Source: Atkinsonella hypoxylon
Taxonomy: Eukaryota > Ascomycota > Sordariomycetes > Hypocreales > Clavicipitaceae
Reading direction: 5' to 3'
DNA: 48,779 nt
Assembly (NCBI GenBank): GCA_000729835.1
Contig: JFHB01000224.1
Coordinates: 1 to 48,779, forward strand
Position numbers and translations under genes: made by a program. Positions 1-10,738 of the stretch are shown one piece after another. The notes under the pieces are model-generated. The model was not told where the DNA came from. It saw only the letters and a list, made by a program, of their open reading frames with translations, and made no database searches. How positions within the stretch are numbered: the stretch's first letter is position 1; the number at the start of each line of letters is the position of its first letter.

Positions 1-1109
1 TTTTAACTAAAAAAAGTAACTACTACTACTAATTATAATAGAAGAGTTTAGTATAAAGAACTATTAGGAAATTAAGTAAATTTATATCTATTAAATTTAA
101 CGTTTCTATATTAAGTTAAGTAAGCTATATTTAGAATTCCTTATATAATAGAAAAGGTTCTTTACTAAAGATAACTAATAAATTACTAAAGATAAGCTTA
201 AAGTTAATACTTCTAAAATTATAAATAAATATTTATAGAAGTACTCTATAAATTAATAAGAAGAGTATTAGCATTATTAAAAGAGTAATATAGCTTACTA
301 GAAAGCCTTAAATTAGCTAGTAGAAGCTTACTACTAACTCTTTTCTTTATAAGTCTTAATTTCCTTTATTATATAATAAATTATTTAAATCCCTTAGTAT
401 CTCTTTCTTTATTTCTTTATTTATTATTATTAAAACTATTAAAATTAACCTATATTATAGAATTATAGAAGGTTAGAAAAAAAACACCTATAAATCTATA
501 TATTGTTATTTTAACTTACTTTTTCTATAAATTTACCTTTACTTTTGCGAATTTTTACGCTTTTTACTATATAACCTTTTCTTTATACCTTTATATATTA
601 TAAAATCTTTATAAGTTTATTAATACTATTATAGCTACTGCTCTTTCTATCCCCTTAGGCTATTATTTAGCTACTTTTAATAGTTAAACACTAAAATATT
701 ACACTAAGAGTAATAAACTACTTATAGAGTAAATTCCTATAGCTTATAGAACTAGCTAGCCTTTATAGAGCTACTTCTAGCTCTTTTTATTCTTTTTATA
801 GAAAATCTATTACTATTATTCTTTTTTTTTAGTAGTTTAGAATTATTAATTCTAGTAAACCTAAATAGCTTATTCTAAGAAGGGAATAATAATAGTAACT
901 ACACTTAAGCTATAATACTACTACTATTTAAACTTAAAGAAGAATATATTACTTCTAATATATATATTAACTATAATAATAGTTTTAACGCTAAAAGTAA
1001 AGGTTTTAAGTTTAAGGAGTAGGAATATAACTATAAAGGGAATATAGTAGCTATAGAGCTAAATAATATTAAAATTTATTTTATATTATTTAACTTCTGC
1101 TGCTTATAT

Positions 1110-1136
1110 AGCACTTTTAGTAGACCTAAAAGTGCT
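1110..1136. repeat. Perfect 11-bp hairpin inside the RIP block
   Basis: An 11-base arm (AGCACTTTTAG) is followed by a 5-base loop and its exact reverse complement. The right arm runs into a second partial copy, giving CTAAAAGTGCTAAAAGTAC. The same two 10-base words occur inside the inverted-repeat element at 10748-11214 (10813-10822 and 10884-10893), so this may be a subterminal repeat of a related transposon. Confidence 0.5.
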
Positions 1137-3196
1137 AAAAGTACCTTAAAAGTTAATAAGTTTATCCTTAGTACTATTTCTATAGAAATTAAAGATAACA
1201 TTAATATTACTAATGTAGAGCCTATTATAGAAGATTATAGTTAGTATTACTATATTAATAGAGCTAAAGAAAAGGTATAGAATATAGAAAATACTATTTA
1301 TATTTATACCTATAAATTTACCCTAAAAGGCAGTATAATAAATAAAATTAGTATTAAGGTCTCTAAAGACAATATATATTACTTACTTTAGCAGAATACA
1401 GTAATATATATTTTTAGAATTTATAATAACTATAAAGTAAAGTGCTAGAACTAATAATATAAAGGTAAGAATATTAAGGTATCTATAGATAACGCTAAAG
1501 TAGCTAGAAGAGGCAAGATATAGGTAAAAGCAGTAGCTACTATATACTATAGTAGCAATATAGTAAAAAGAGATAAAGAAACTATTACTATAGATTTATC
1601 TACTAGTTTACTATTATAAGTAGTATTACTTACTATTTACTTCTCTAATAAATTTAGTAGAATTAATAGCACTATTGTAGGTACTTTAGCTAGTATTAGC
1701 TGTATAAACTTACTCTTTATTCTATTAGCTAAGGTATAATTCTAGAGCTAGTATAATAGTCTCCTTTAGAAGAAGTATAAATTTAATACTAAAGAAATAA
1801 TTAAAGCTTACCTTAAGAACACTTCTATAGGTAGTAACACTATATAGAAGTAACTTAACCTTTATATTACTAAAATTAATAAGTTAAATAAAAAGATTAA
1901 CTAGGTTAAAATAGAGGCTAAAGGAGGTCTATTTAATAAGTAGTTTAATAAATTATAAACTACTATTTACAGTATATATAACTAACTAAATAGTATAAGT
2001 TAATTTAATAAAAGTATTAATAACGTTATTAATAAAAATAAAACCTTACTAAAGGTTGCTAATAATATTAATATACTATAGGCAGAAAATAGACGCTTAT
2101 AATATAAAATTAACTACATTTATATAGACTTCTTAGAATGCTTAGCTAACTAGTTTATTACTATATAAAGCCTCTTTAGTAATAGATTTAGTACTATTTA
2201 ATATAGAAGAAGTGCTTAGTTTATACTAATTAATCTATCTTTAATGCGTTTCTCTCTATTAATTCTATAAAAGATACCTCTTACAGTAAAGCTAATACTA
2301 ATTAAGGTAAAAACGCTAACTAAGAGGCTAGCTATAAGTAAACTAGTAGAAATATCTACTAAGTGTAAAACTAGTGCCTTCTAGGTAAAACTCTCTTTAA
2401 AGCTACTAGAAATATCCTTTAGCTTTACTTTCTAAAGAGAACTAACAGCTTACTATAACTAACTAACAATTTACTGCTATTACTAATACCTAAAGATTAA
2501 AATAAGCTATATATATATAGAGAAATACACTAAAGAGATTTAACAGAAAATTAGCTTTAATATAGATTAATTTTTAATACTTTTAACACTATATAGAACA
2601 ATCTTATATAAGGAATATACTATATAGATTTAATAAATTAGCTTTATTATATAAGATTAATTTATAGGATTTAACATTGTTTAGGATAATTTTGCGCAAC
2701 TTTACTTATATATAGGTTATAGAATAAGCTTTAACGCTTTATTAGGTTTAAGGAAATCTATTAATTTAATATATAGATTTAATAGTTACTAGATTATAAG
2801 TGTATAGAGAAAAATGTATAAATATAGCAACCTACGCTATAAATTGCACTACAATAACAATAATGTATACTTGCGCAATAAAACAATAACTACCTTTCTA
2901 CGCCTTTTATAACAGCTAGATTAACGAGTTATTTAGTTTAATCTAATACGCCTTCTAATAACTAACAATTAATTTTTAGAATAGCTAGAACAGCTAATCT
3001 TTTTTGTAGAGGCAGCACTTATTACAGAATAATTCTATAGACCTATAGGTTACTAGTGCATGTAACTGTAATTATATATAAGTAGTTAGAAGCAACACTT
3101 AGGTAGTTAGATTAAACAATTAACTATTATTCACTAGACTACTATTACTAAATGCTCCTTATAGAAGCTCTTATAACTCCTCTTACGAATTATTAT

Positions 3197-3265
3197 ATAA
3201 CCTGTTGAATCCAGCAACCTATTGTCACTTCCGACAAACCCACGTTGGATCCTACCGTAACACTC
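3197..3265. repeat. Possible LTR end in a less-mutated island
   Basis: A 60-70 base stretch of normal composition begins TGTTGAATCC and ends ACCGTAACA, so it opens with TG and closes with CA as long terminal repeats do. It lies inside the RIP block and is followed by a CT-rich repeat (CTCTTCCTCTTCTGCAT copies, 3264-3315). A stretch with the same closing word TACCGTAACA, preceded by CCACCCGG, lies at about 22580-22665. No second complete copy, primer-binding site or reverse transcriptase is readable, so this is a suggestion only. Confidence 0.25.
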
Positions 3266-4928
3266 TTCCTCTTCTGCATTCTCTTCCTCTTCTGCATCCT
3301 CTTTCTCTTCTAAATTTAACGAATTTAAGGGCCTTGTACGAACCTTCCAACCGTTAGAGCAGCCTTAACAACTTTTACAATAGTTATTATCCCCCTTTAA
3401 GTAAATTATTTCCTTAATATAATAAAGGATTCTTTTAATCTAAGCTTATATCTATTTTTATAGTAACTCTTCTTAAGCTTTCTCTTAAGCCTTAACAGCT
3501 TCCTTCTTATTCCTTAAACCTTCTTTCCTTATTATTATTCTCTTTAAATACTACTAAGTAGGCTTAATAGTGTTTAAATTAGGTAAGTTCTTTAGCTATA
3601 GTATCTTCTAAACCCCTTAAGCATTATAGACTATTTATTAAAAATAATAACTATAAAGAAGAGCTTTATCTTTTTATATAATTATATTTAGCTTTTTCTT
3701 TTAATATTTCTTTATAAATAAAAGTAGCTTAGCCTTTAAGATCTTCTTTTAATATTAAAACTAATTAATCTCTTTATTTTACTTCTTTTTTTTCTTCTTT
3801 ACTTCTCTCTTTAGCTTCTTTATTTTCTTTATTTACTTCTACTTTAGCTTTTAGCTAGGCTTATTATAAAGACTTAGTTAGTTTATTCTATTAAAAAGCT
3901 TCTATAATTGCTTATATTTAAGTTTAAGCTCTTTATTTAATTCCTTAAGAACCTTATTAGCTTCTCTTTTCTTTATAATAATCTTTAGCTTTTAATAATA
4001 ATAAAGACCCTTTTACTTATATAAAAAAGACCTTTAAAATATAAATTCTATTACTAACTTTTAGCGCTTATAAATATAGCTTTAAATAAAGGCCTTATTA
4101 AACTTTTACTATATATAATACTTTTCTCTTTAATATATTAGAAGTATTAAAGTTTTATTAGTTTAAATTATATTCTTTTAGTTCTTAAGAGTTTAATAAT
4201 AATAGATTAAGTAGAATTCTAGCCTAGCTTTCTTTATTTAAGCTATTAAGTCTATCTTCTTTATTAGCTTTATCTTTAAGTACCTTAAAAGCTTTAAGGT
4301 CTATAAGACTATTAATATAGAAACCTTAATTTCTTTCTTCTTAAGCTCTTTAGTAAGGTTAATAGTAGTTTTTTCTTTTCTATAATAGTCTTTAGTAACC
4401 TTTTTAACTAGCTTAAATTAAAGGCTTAGCTTTTAATAAAGAGTAAGTCTTTTAATATAAAGGGCATTAGTAACCTAGCTTATATTAATATAAAGGGGTT
4501 ATATAGTATAATTAAACCCTTATATAATAGCTCTTATAAATATCTAATTAATAGTCTATAGATCTATACTAAGCTTAGCAGCAATAACTAGTGTATATTC
4601 CCCTTTTGCCTTTAACACTAATATAGAGGCTCTATTAGCTGCTGTAATATTCTTAGAAGATATTGCAACGCTAATATAGAGTATATATATAGGTAGCGCT
4701 AATAGATAGCACTAGTAAATAGCGCTAGTAGAATTACTAACCTATTAAGGGATAGAACAATAGGTTAAGAAGGAAGAGAGAGTAGGAATCTAGGAAAGAG
4801 GTAAGCCTGCTATATACTTACTATAGGGTTATTACCGCTTAGATAGCTAATTTACCTCTTTGGGCCTTGTGCAGCATTAAGGTGCCTATTCGGGCCTCCT
4901 GCAGCCTTAAGGAGGGGTCCGACCCACA

Positions 4929-5215
4929 GGCAGGACTTTTGACTTAACTGTCCGTAGCTATCCTTTAATAGGCTAGCTATAAAGATAAAATATACTAATT
5001 ATTACTACTAAGCTTAGTATTAATTTAAGAACTATAAATTAAATATTTATTAGAGCTATTAAATAAAGGTTTAACTTTTATATATAATTTATATTAGTGC
5101 TTTTTATATTTTTTGCTACGTTATTGTAGTTTATTTTAGATATTTTCTGTTGCACTAGACCGCTTTAGGCAGGCCTCCCCACTGGCAGGACTTTTGACTT
5201 GACTCTCCGTAGTTA
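4929..5215. repeat. Pair of 32-bp direct repeats at the RIP-block border
   Basis: The words at 4929-4960 and 5184-5215 agree at 28 of 32 positions (both open GGCAGGACTTTTGACTT and continue into TCCGTAG). The differences are C/T and A/G transitions plus one G/C change. The copies are 255 bp apart and bracket the outer edge of the AT-rich block. They could be ends of two related elements or remnants of one duplicated terminus. Just before the first copy, 4861-4920 holds two versions of a GGGCCT..TGCAGC.TTAAGG word. Confidence 0.55.
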
Positions 5216-5351
5216 GTTCCTATTTCCAACTCGTTCTGGGTTCTACCATAATTCACTTCACAGCTACATGTTCTTCCCGCTCGCTCGTACTAGTCACGAC
5301 CTCATTGTTTGCTTCTCGCCTCTGGACAGTTTTTCCTTCCATAATTACAAG

Positions 5352-6231
5352 ATGTCCACTTGTGGAACGTGTCGTCGGATATTTGCCGCTGGCTGGCAAT
5401 CGCGTCAGCAACACATGGACGCCACAGGTCATTGTCCTCCCGAATTTGAATGCGATACGTGCGATAGATACTTCGGTAGTCAGCGCGCGGTGAACCAGCA
5501 TATGACTGATACGGACCATTGGGCGCAATCATCCGCATCTGATGCAGCAGAGTACGACTGTGACGACTGTGACGAAGCCTTTTATGACGAAGACGACCTT
5601 CGCGACCACGAGGTTAAGGAGCATTTCTACTGCGACCCGTGTGATCGTTATTTCCAAAACTGGAACAACATTAGACAGGTAGATTACCCTTTCCTTGCTA
5701 CGGCGAATAAACCCAGCTGATATCTTAAAGCATCTTCACAGCAAAGTCCATTGCAGCACTTCCATCAAGTGCCTTTTCTGTAAAAAAGAGCACGGAACAG
5801 CCACTAGCTTAGTTTATCACTTGGAGGGCGGCTTCTGCTTAAAGGCACCTTTGGACCGTGACAAGCTTTACGAGGCTGTTAGAAGTCGTGACCCTAACGG
5901 AATCATCTCGAAGAAGCTGCTCCCGTGGTCGAGTGCCACTACTAGCTTGGAGGCTACTGTGAAGGCGTGGAACACCACTGCTGGAGCCTACAAATGCTAT
6001 CTTTGCGCACGCCTCTTCAGCAAGCTTACATCCCTCAATCAGCACCTTAGCTCTCCTATTCACCAGCATAAGCTCTACCACTGCCCGAACAGCCACTGCA
6101 GAAGAGAGTTCACGACTCTTGCTGGATTTATCAATCATCTAGAGAGTGAGAGTTGCGAGTATATGCGTTTCGAGGCTGTACAGAAGAACGTCGTGCGTAT
6201 TCTCGATCCACGTCGCATGATCCAAGCATGA
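5352..6231 (+). CDS. Multi-finger C2H2 zinc-finger protein (2 exons)
   Basis: Coding exons are 5352-5678 and 5731-6231, with a 52-bp GT-AG intron (5679-5730) and a CTGAT branch-like word near 5717. The join is in phase and restores a finger of the form C-x2-C...QHLxSKVH across the splice. The product is 275 aa. I count about seven fingers: four C2H2 fingers in the first 120 residues (one split by the intron), then a C2HC, a C2H2 and a final C-x4-C...H-x5-C finger. The C-terminus (EAVQKNVVRILDPRRMI) is typical of a fungal family of uncharacterised C2H2 proteins. The first ATG is upstream of the first finger and follows a pyrimidine-rich leader. The role is probably nucleic-acid binding; no target can be inferred. 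Its survival intact next to RIP-degraded DNA is notable. Confidence 0.85.
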
Positions 6232-6299
6232 CGCAGAGATCACTCATACTGCCGCTGCCGGATTGACAGAAACAATATCAAAATCTGAAGTACAGAGTG

Positions 6300-6569
6300 C
6301 CGCCACTTTGTTGTTACCGCTTGCTAAAATTTGGATTTGATATTCGACGAGTTCTCAAAATACCCACGGGCGAGTTGACCTTTATCTATCCGAAGGACCT
6401 CCCGAAGGACCTCCCGAAGGACAAGCAAAACGCTAGGTATAAGAGATTACGATTGGAAGATGGGGGCAGAGGGCTGCAATCCTGGGAGAGTTTTAAAGAG
6501 AAGCTGGAAAGAGAAGCTGGCTTATATTTAAAGAGTCTCAGGAAGCGCATTCACCTCCTAGAAGATTAG
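6300..6569 (+). other. Open frame with PKDL triplet repeat, possible gene relic
   Basis: A 90-codon open frame without an ATG start encodes three tandem copies of a PKDL-like unit, produced by a 12-bp DNA repeat (CGAAGGACCTCC, about 6391-6424), followed by a charged, helix-prone tail rich in K, E and R. I do not recognise the protein. It could be the 3' end of a broken gene or chance. It lies between the C2H2 gene and an Uma2-like relic on the other strand. Confidence 0.2.
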
Positions 6570-6612
6570 CGACTACGAATTTATCCATAGGATCGCTTTG
6601 TTTCTAGTGAGC

Positions 6613-6921
6613 TCAGCATGTTGTACATATTGGTGAACTTAGTACCCCATGATTGATGTCAATGCAGACGACAACTTTGATGTTACCTTCCGAGTAGTAA
6701 ATATACTGCTTGGCGATCTTGGATAGTTGCTTTTTGTCCTGCGAGTATGACACTTCGATGACTACGCCAGGAAAAGCAGCTCGCTTGTGCTGAAATTAGG
6801 CATCTGGCTGGCCACGCAGCGGTTTCAGTGTCTTGTCTGCCTCGTCTTGCTTTTGCTTGTAGTCAAGGGGGATACGGGCAGAACCGGTGCTAAGAGTGTG
6901 GGAGGTAAAATCACAAACTCC
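6613..6921 (-). pseudogene. Relic of Uma2-like (PD-(D/E)XK-type) fungal protein
   Basis: On the minus strand one frame reads through about 100 codons with a single internal TAA. It contains the strongly recognisable core FPGVVIEVSYSQ, then K-x3-L-x2-IAKQYI, a GNIKVVV turn and a CIDI strand. This order (hydrophobic strand with E, S.S, K.L...A..Y, then V-V-x-DI) matches a widespread family of fungal hypothetical proteins that resemble bacterial Uma2 restriction-endonuclease-fold proteins. The relic has no start codon in frame, an internal stop upstream of the core, and ends at TGA shortly after the D-I strand, so the C-terminal part is missing. The family name rests on recalled motif resemblance, not a search. 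Confidence 0.5.
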
Positions 6922-8104
6922 ACTGTTAACTGTTAGTCAACCGAACATTTAGTGTGGCGTGGCCACGTATACAATATCGAAACAGGTGCGGGTCCGTAAC
7001 CTTAGGTACCTAAGGCTTTACCACTGTTAAAGGAATAACTAGTGCAAGACACACATAAAGTTATAGGAGCTGTGCCCCTTCATACAGCAAAGTCTGTTGC
7101 ATTATAACTTTCATTAATTCCTCTACAGCCTGCGCCTAGGCCACAGCTAATTCGCTTCCACACGCGATTTCTGCGGTTTGATCTAATTAGATATATTTTT
7201 AACCGGCTAACGAATTGTTCTAGGCCCTCTGCGTAGATTTCACACGCAGCTATTGCGGTTACTAGACCTCCCCATGTAATTACGTATTAGTTAACGTGTG
7301 TTATAGGCGTGGGGGATATAGCAGCATCACAATTGTGGGTCCGGAAGAAAGCGGACAAATACAGCGTTTTTCTACAGCGCCGATCAGGGATACTCATGTT
7401 GTGCCTACGGAACTTGTTACCATCCCTTTGCGTGTGTCAAGCCAGCAGCTGGGTCACGAAAAGGCTAGCGGATTAATTATAACAAGGGGCAATAGAAGGT
7501 ACTAATTATTCTTCATAAACCTCAGTATACTAAAAGTACTAGCAATCTCTGCTAGTACAAAGCGGTACATTGCACATATTGCAACCCTAACGCGTCAGCC
7601 TTTCTTGCAGGGTTATAGAAGGGCTTAAGGGTCACTGCATCAGCCAGCCTCTCTTCACGGCAGTTATTGTAAGCACAGATAATTAGCTCTGGCTCTGTGC
7701 TGTTCTTTTAAATGCTACTTTTATTGTCGTTAAAAGGCATCGCAAAAAGCGTTGTATAAGGAATGCCACTAAACGCGTTTTAGAGCTAGCTATTATAGCT
7801 GCTTAAAGGTAGCCCATCACGACGGCATGGAGATCAGGAGGTCGCCAAAAGGTTCGATCGAAGACCTCGTAAAGTTGTATGGTACATGGCAGCCTTTGTG
7901 ATAGCCGGAGGGCCAACACAACTAGCTACCTAACCTTGGTACCTAGTTCGACCGGTCGACCTGTACACTCTGCATCTGTAGATGACGCGACCATACAGCG
8001 GAAATCGAGTTTCTTTGAGCGAACTCGCTTGGGTACCGGCCAACGCTCCCTTATACATAGGTAATTCAATGAATTATGTTATAATGCTCGTACCTACGCA
8101 CTCT
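6922..8104. other. Intergenic, degraded; no supportable gene
   Basis: Composition is mixed and partly AT-rich. Only short frames are present (for example 7296-7505 and 7879-8064 on plus) and none resembles a known family. On the minus strand around 7060-7270 two adjoining frames give helix-like peptides interrupted by TAG/TAA, so another decayed gene may lie here, but I cannot support it. Confidence 0.4.
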
Positions 8105-8335
8105 GTAATCTTTTTTGAATTCGGAGCCGCTCCAACGTAACCTGAAGTGCTTTCAGTAGCCTTCGAAAACATTCCACGCTAAAGCACCACGTAACGGTAA
8201 GGCTTTCGGGACCTTTATAACGATGCCGTTAATCGCCAGCGGGGGGCTACGCAGAACAGCTATAGATGTAAGACTTGCGATGTGCCTCTTTACAAGTCGT
8301 GTAAGTGCTGGCACTTCTATTACCGCGTAGACTAG
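8105..8335 (+). pseudogene. Transposase-like zinc-ribbon tail (piggyBac-type?)
   Basis: One frame reads for 76 codons. The stops inside it are all TAA, which could have arisen from CAA, or in one case CGC-TAA-AGC, by C-to-T change. Its last 25 residues are YRCKTCDVPLYKSCKCW followed by an aromatic H-x-YY, i.e. C-x2-C...C-x-CW. This resembles the cysteine-rich C-terminal domain of piggyBac/IS4-like (DDE_Tnp_1_7) fungal transposases, usually C-x2-C-x-V-x-LC...CW..YH. The catalytic DDE portion is not readable upstream. It is most likely the dead end of a DNA transposon. Confidence 0.35.
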
Positions 8336-8445
8336 TATGGTAGTGGAAGTACCTTATTCCGTACGGAGAGAGTTTTTTTTTAATTCGTGTGCCATTTAAT
8401 TTTGTGGAGAGGTGTTGGCAAGACAGTTAGCTAGCTGCAGCTAGT

Positions 8446-9030
8446 TTAGATTGGGAAGGTAAGTTGGGCTGCTGCCTCAATAGCAACATAGATTGGGTAC
8501 TTAACGGGATCCACCCAGCGTACAGGATTTTGCAGGTACGTTGACCCCTAAGCAGCCACTGCAGCTATCTCTAAGCGCATATAGCTGTGATCAATGAGGT
8601 ATGCTGCTTTGTTCACCTGGAAATTAATAGCATATCTATTACAGTAACGTTTGCACGTCAATTGAAGTACCTCTAAGATAAGACCTTTATCCTGCAGCAG
8701 CCCCACTGTATCCAATTTCAAGACCCACCTTTATCAGGCAGCTGCCCCTCAATTCTGCTGATGCAATCAAACGTTCATTCGGACCCAAAGGCCCCCTGCC
8801 TGGCACGGTTTCTTGACCCGCCTCCACGAGGTGTTCCACATCTCGGCTTGGAACTCTATCGAGGTGATCCTAGTAGTGTGGAAGAAGTGACAGCGTCCTA
8901 GCCTTTCTTGCACTGTTGTGTGTCTTCCACAGTTTACGACGTCGCTGGATCCGACTTCCATGTAGAACCCATCCTACGTGGCGAATCTGCACACGTAACA
9001 CTTGGTAATGAATCACAAAGGCATTGTCTC
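8446..9030 (-). pseudogene. Decayed gene of unknown family, stops all of C-to-T type
   Basis: A single minus-strand frame runs from about 9030 to a TAA at 8446 with protein-like content throughout (for example DGFYMEVGSSDVVNCGR, TRITSIEFQAEMWNTSW, CKRYCNRYAINFQVNKAAYL, NPVRWVDPVKYPIYVAIEA). The interruptions are TAG, TGA, TGA, TGA-TAA and TAG codons, each one C-to-T change away from CAG, CGA or CAA. That is what RIP on the coding strand would produce. The longest unbroken piece is 8767-8961. I do not recognise the family. It lacks a clear start and any intron signal. Confidence 0.45.
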
Positions 9031-9661
9031 GTGATATACATGTAAACAAACAAGTTACCTTTAGGAAAGTGCAGAACTTTAATATTCGGTAACATATTCT
9101 TCAAGTTTAGGCATGATATGTTCATATGGGTGCCTTGCACGCCAGAAGGAAACCTACGCAGGGTGAAGCACGATTATAGTTGTTGACATTATTCCACCCA
9201 CGCCTGCTTCAGAACGCGGATCTACGCATAATCCACCATGCCTGAATTGTTCATTGCAGCCATGATATCGAGCTCTACGCTCATTATATATAATGATGGA
9301 AGAAAAGGTTGGTAGAGGAGGAATGGCAGCTCTCAGATGTCGAGCGCCTCCCGGAACTTGGAAGGCGTCACATATTGTAAAAGGTATCGTTTAAAAAGTG
9401 TCAAGGGAGTGGCAAACAAAGAGATAGGTGACAGAAAGAGTCGGTACCTATCCGCTAGTTACAGCTTTGTAAAAACCTCAATTGGTGACACTGACATCAA
9501 TTCATTTTGTGGGAAAAAGGGGAACAATTTCCTCGCTGACTTTATTTCCTTGACCCCAGCCATGCTTCTCGTCGCAATGGGCCTTTCCTGCTGCTTTCGA
9601 GCCCTGGCATGATGGCAGACTTCATACGCCTGGGAGAATGTGTCCCAGTACAACTTTACGC

Positions 9662-9874
9662 CTACTCAGGTCTGACTTGAGCAGCCTGCATTCCCTTTGG
9701 GCCCTGCTCAGCAACAAAGGTTACACTCTGTCCTTCCTTAAGCGCCTTGAAACCCTGCACCTCAATAGCTCGGAAATGGACGAAGAGGTCGGAACCGCCG
9801 TCAGACGGGGTGATGAAGCCGTAGCCCTTCTCGTCGTTGAACCACTTGACGGTTCCGTTTTGTCGGTCATCCAT
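9662..9874 (-). CDS. Bacterial-type cold-shock domain protein, 70 aa
   Basis: The product is a stand-alone cold-shock domain, the single-stranded RNA/DNA-binding beta-barrel. It opens NGTVKWFNDEKGYGFITP, containing RNP1 (KGYGFI), then LFVHF as RNP2, and closes with a KALKEGQSVTFVAEQG strand. The length (70 aa) and sequence match bacterial CspA/CapB proteins rather than eukaryotic Y-box proteins. The ATG at 9874 is the only one in frame near the domain start; the upstream in-frame codons lack an ATG. There is no intron in the coding part. The leader is pyrimidine-rich and contains long T runs (T22 at 10403-10424). Metarhizium is known to carry comparable small cold-shock RNA-binding proteins (CRP1/CRP2) tied to cold tolerance; equivalence here is inference. 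The likely origin is old transfer from proteobacteria. Confidence 0.85.
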   Translation of the reverse strand: MDDRQNGTVKWFNDEKGYGFITPSDGGSDLFVHFRAIEVQGFKALKEGQSVTFVAEQGPKGMQAAQVRPE

Positions 9875-10402
9875 CTTATGTGCTTCTATCGGCACCTGGT
9901 TATTGTTCAAACTTTTGAGAAAAAATTGGCGGAAAGAACGCAATACCTGGGTCTTTCCGGGAAACAGGGTTGGGGGGGGAGAAGGTGTCCTTGAAGGATG
10001 GTATGAGGAAGGTAAAAAACGGCACTGTTTTTTCAGTTAGATGAAACAGATGAGAATGCCGCGACTTTTTTTTTTCCTGTCCCACAAAAGGGATACGCTA
10101 TTCTTTATGCCAGCCGTGCGTAGGAAGGCTTGCGCTGGCTATTAAATCCCGCTAGCTGCGCAAAGTGCGGGGTTTTGGGTAACTCGCGAGACAAAAATTC
10201 TCGGGGTCCCAGAATATCTGGCTGGAATGAAAAAAACACGATTCTACTGACCTGACCCAAATGCTGCGAGGAAGGACTAAAAAAAAAAAGGAACGAAAGA
10301 GAGAAAGAAGCCCCTGATAGTCTCGTCTTGATGCTGATCGCTTTGGCGTATTGTGGCTGTGAGCAAGACGTGGGAGGAATCTCAAGCAAATTGAATTATG
10401 GG

Positions 10403-10424
10403 TTTTTTTTTTTTTTTTTTTTTT
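10403..10424. repeat. T22 homopolymer
   Basis: A run of 22 T residues lies about 530 bp upstream of the cold-shock gene. Shorter T and A runs lie nearby (10068-10077, 10278-10289). On the minus strand it reads as poly-A and could mark an old retroposed end, but no element boundary is visible. Confidence 0.7.
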
Positions 10425-10738
10425 CTTGGTTTGTGTGCCTAGGGGCAAACACATCGGTCATGTGACAAATGGCTGCTAGCTGCGCATAGGTACCTTGACG
10501 GCTTGTTCTCAATCAACAATCGACGGCTTTAGTTCAGAGCGTCTTGAAACGTCGGCGTGCACGAAGAATGTGTATTCTAGCTTCTAAGCTTTTGACTGCT
10601 TGGCAAGGTCGTCTTAGCCGCCTCTTGAGCATGTCCGGCACGGAGAATAAACACCCATAATTCGAGACATTTTTCAACCGGAGCAACCGAGCAAAGAAGA
10701 AGAAACAGTTCAATGTCTAGGAGTAGGTTCGCCGGCCA

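Larger units (their letters stand above)
1..5110. repeat. AT-rich block of RIP-degraded repeat DNA
   Basis: The sequence is dominated by A and T and is almost free of CpA and TpG dinucleotides, while TpA is everywhere (for instance the first 120 bases contain no CA and no TG). That pattern is the signature of repeat-induced point mutation, which turns CpA into TpA in duplicated DNA of ascomycetes. No reading frame of useful length survives; stops occur in all frames. Short islands of more normal composition remain at about 2690-3350 and 4590-4960. The block is therefore best read as one or more old transposons or retroelements, now unrecognisable. The element class cannot be assigned from the sequence alone. 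The edge at about 5110-5160 is sharp and is followed within 200 bases by an intact gene. Confidence 0.85.

Noticed and set aside
8761..9160. Plus-strand frame with peptide-like content opposite the minus-strand relic
   Set aside because: It has two early stops and no recognisable motif; the minus frame is longer and its damage is consistent with C-to-T change.
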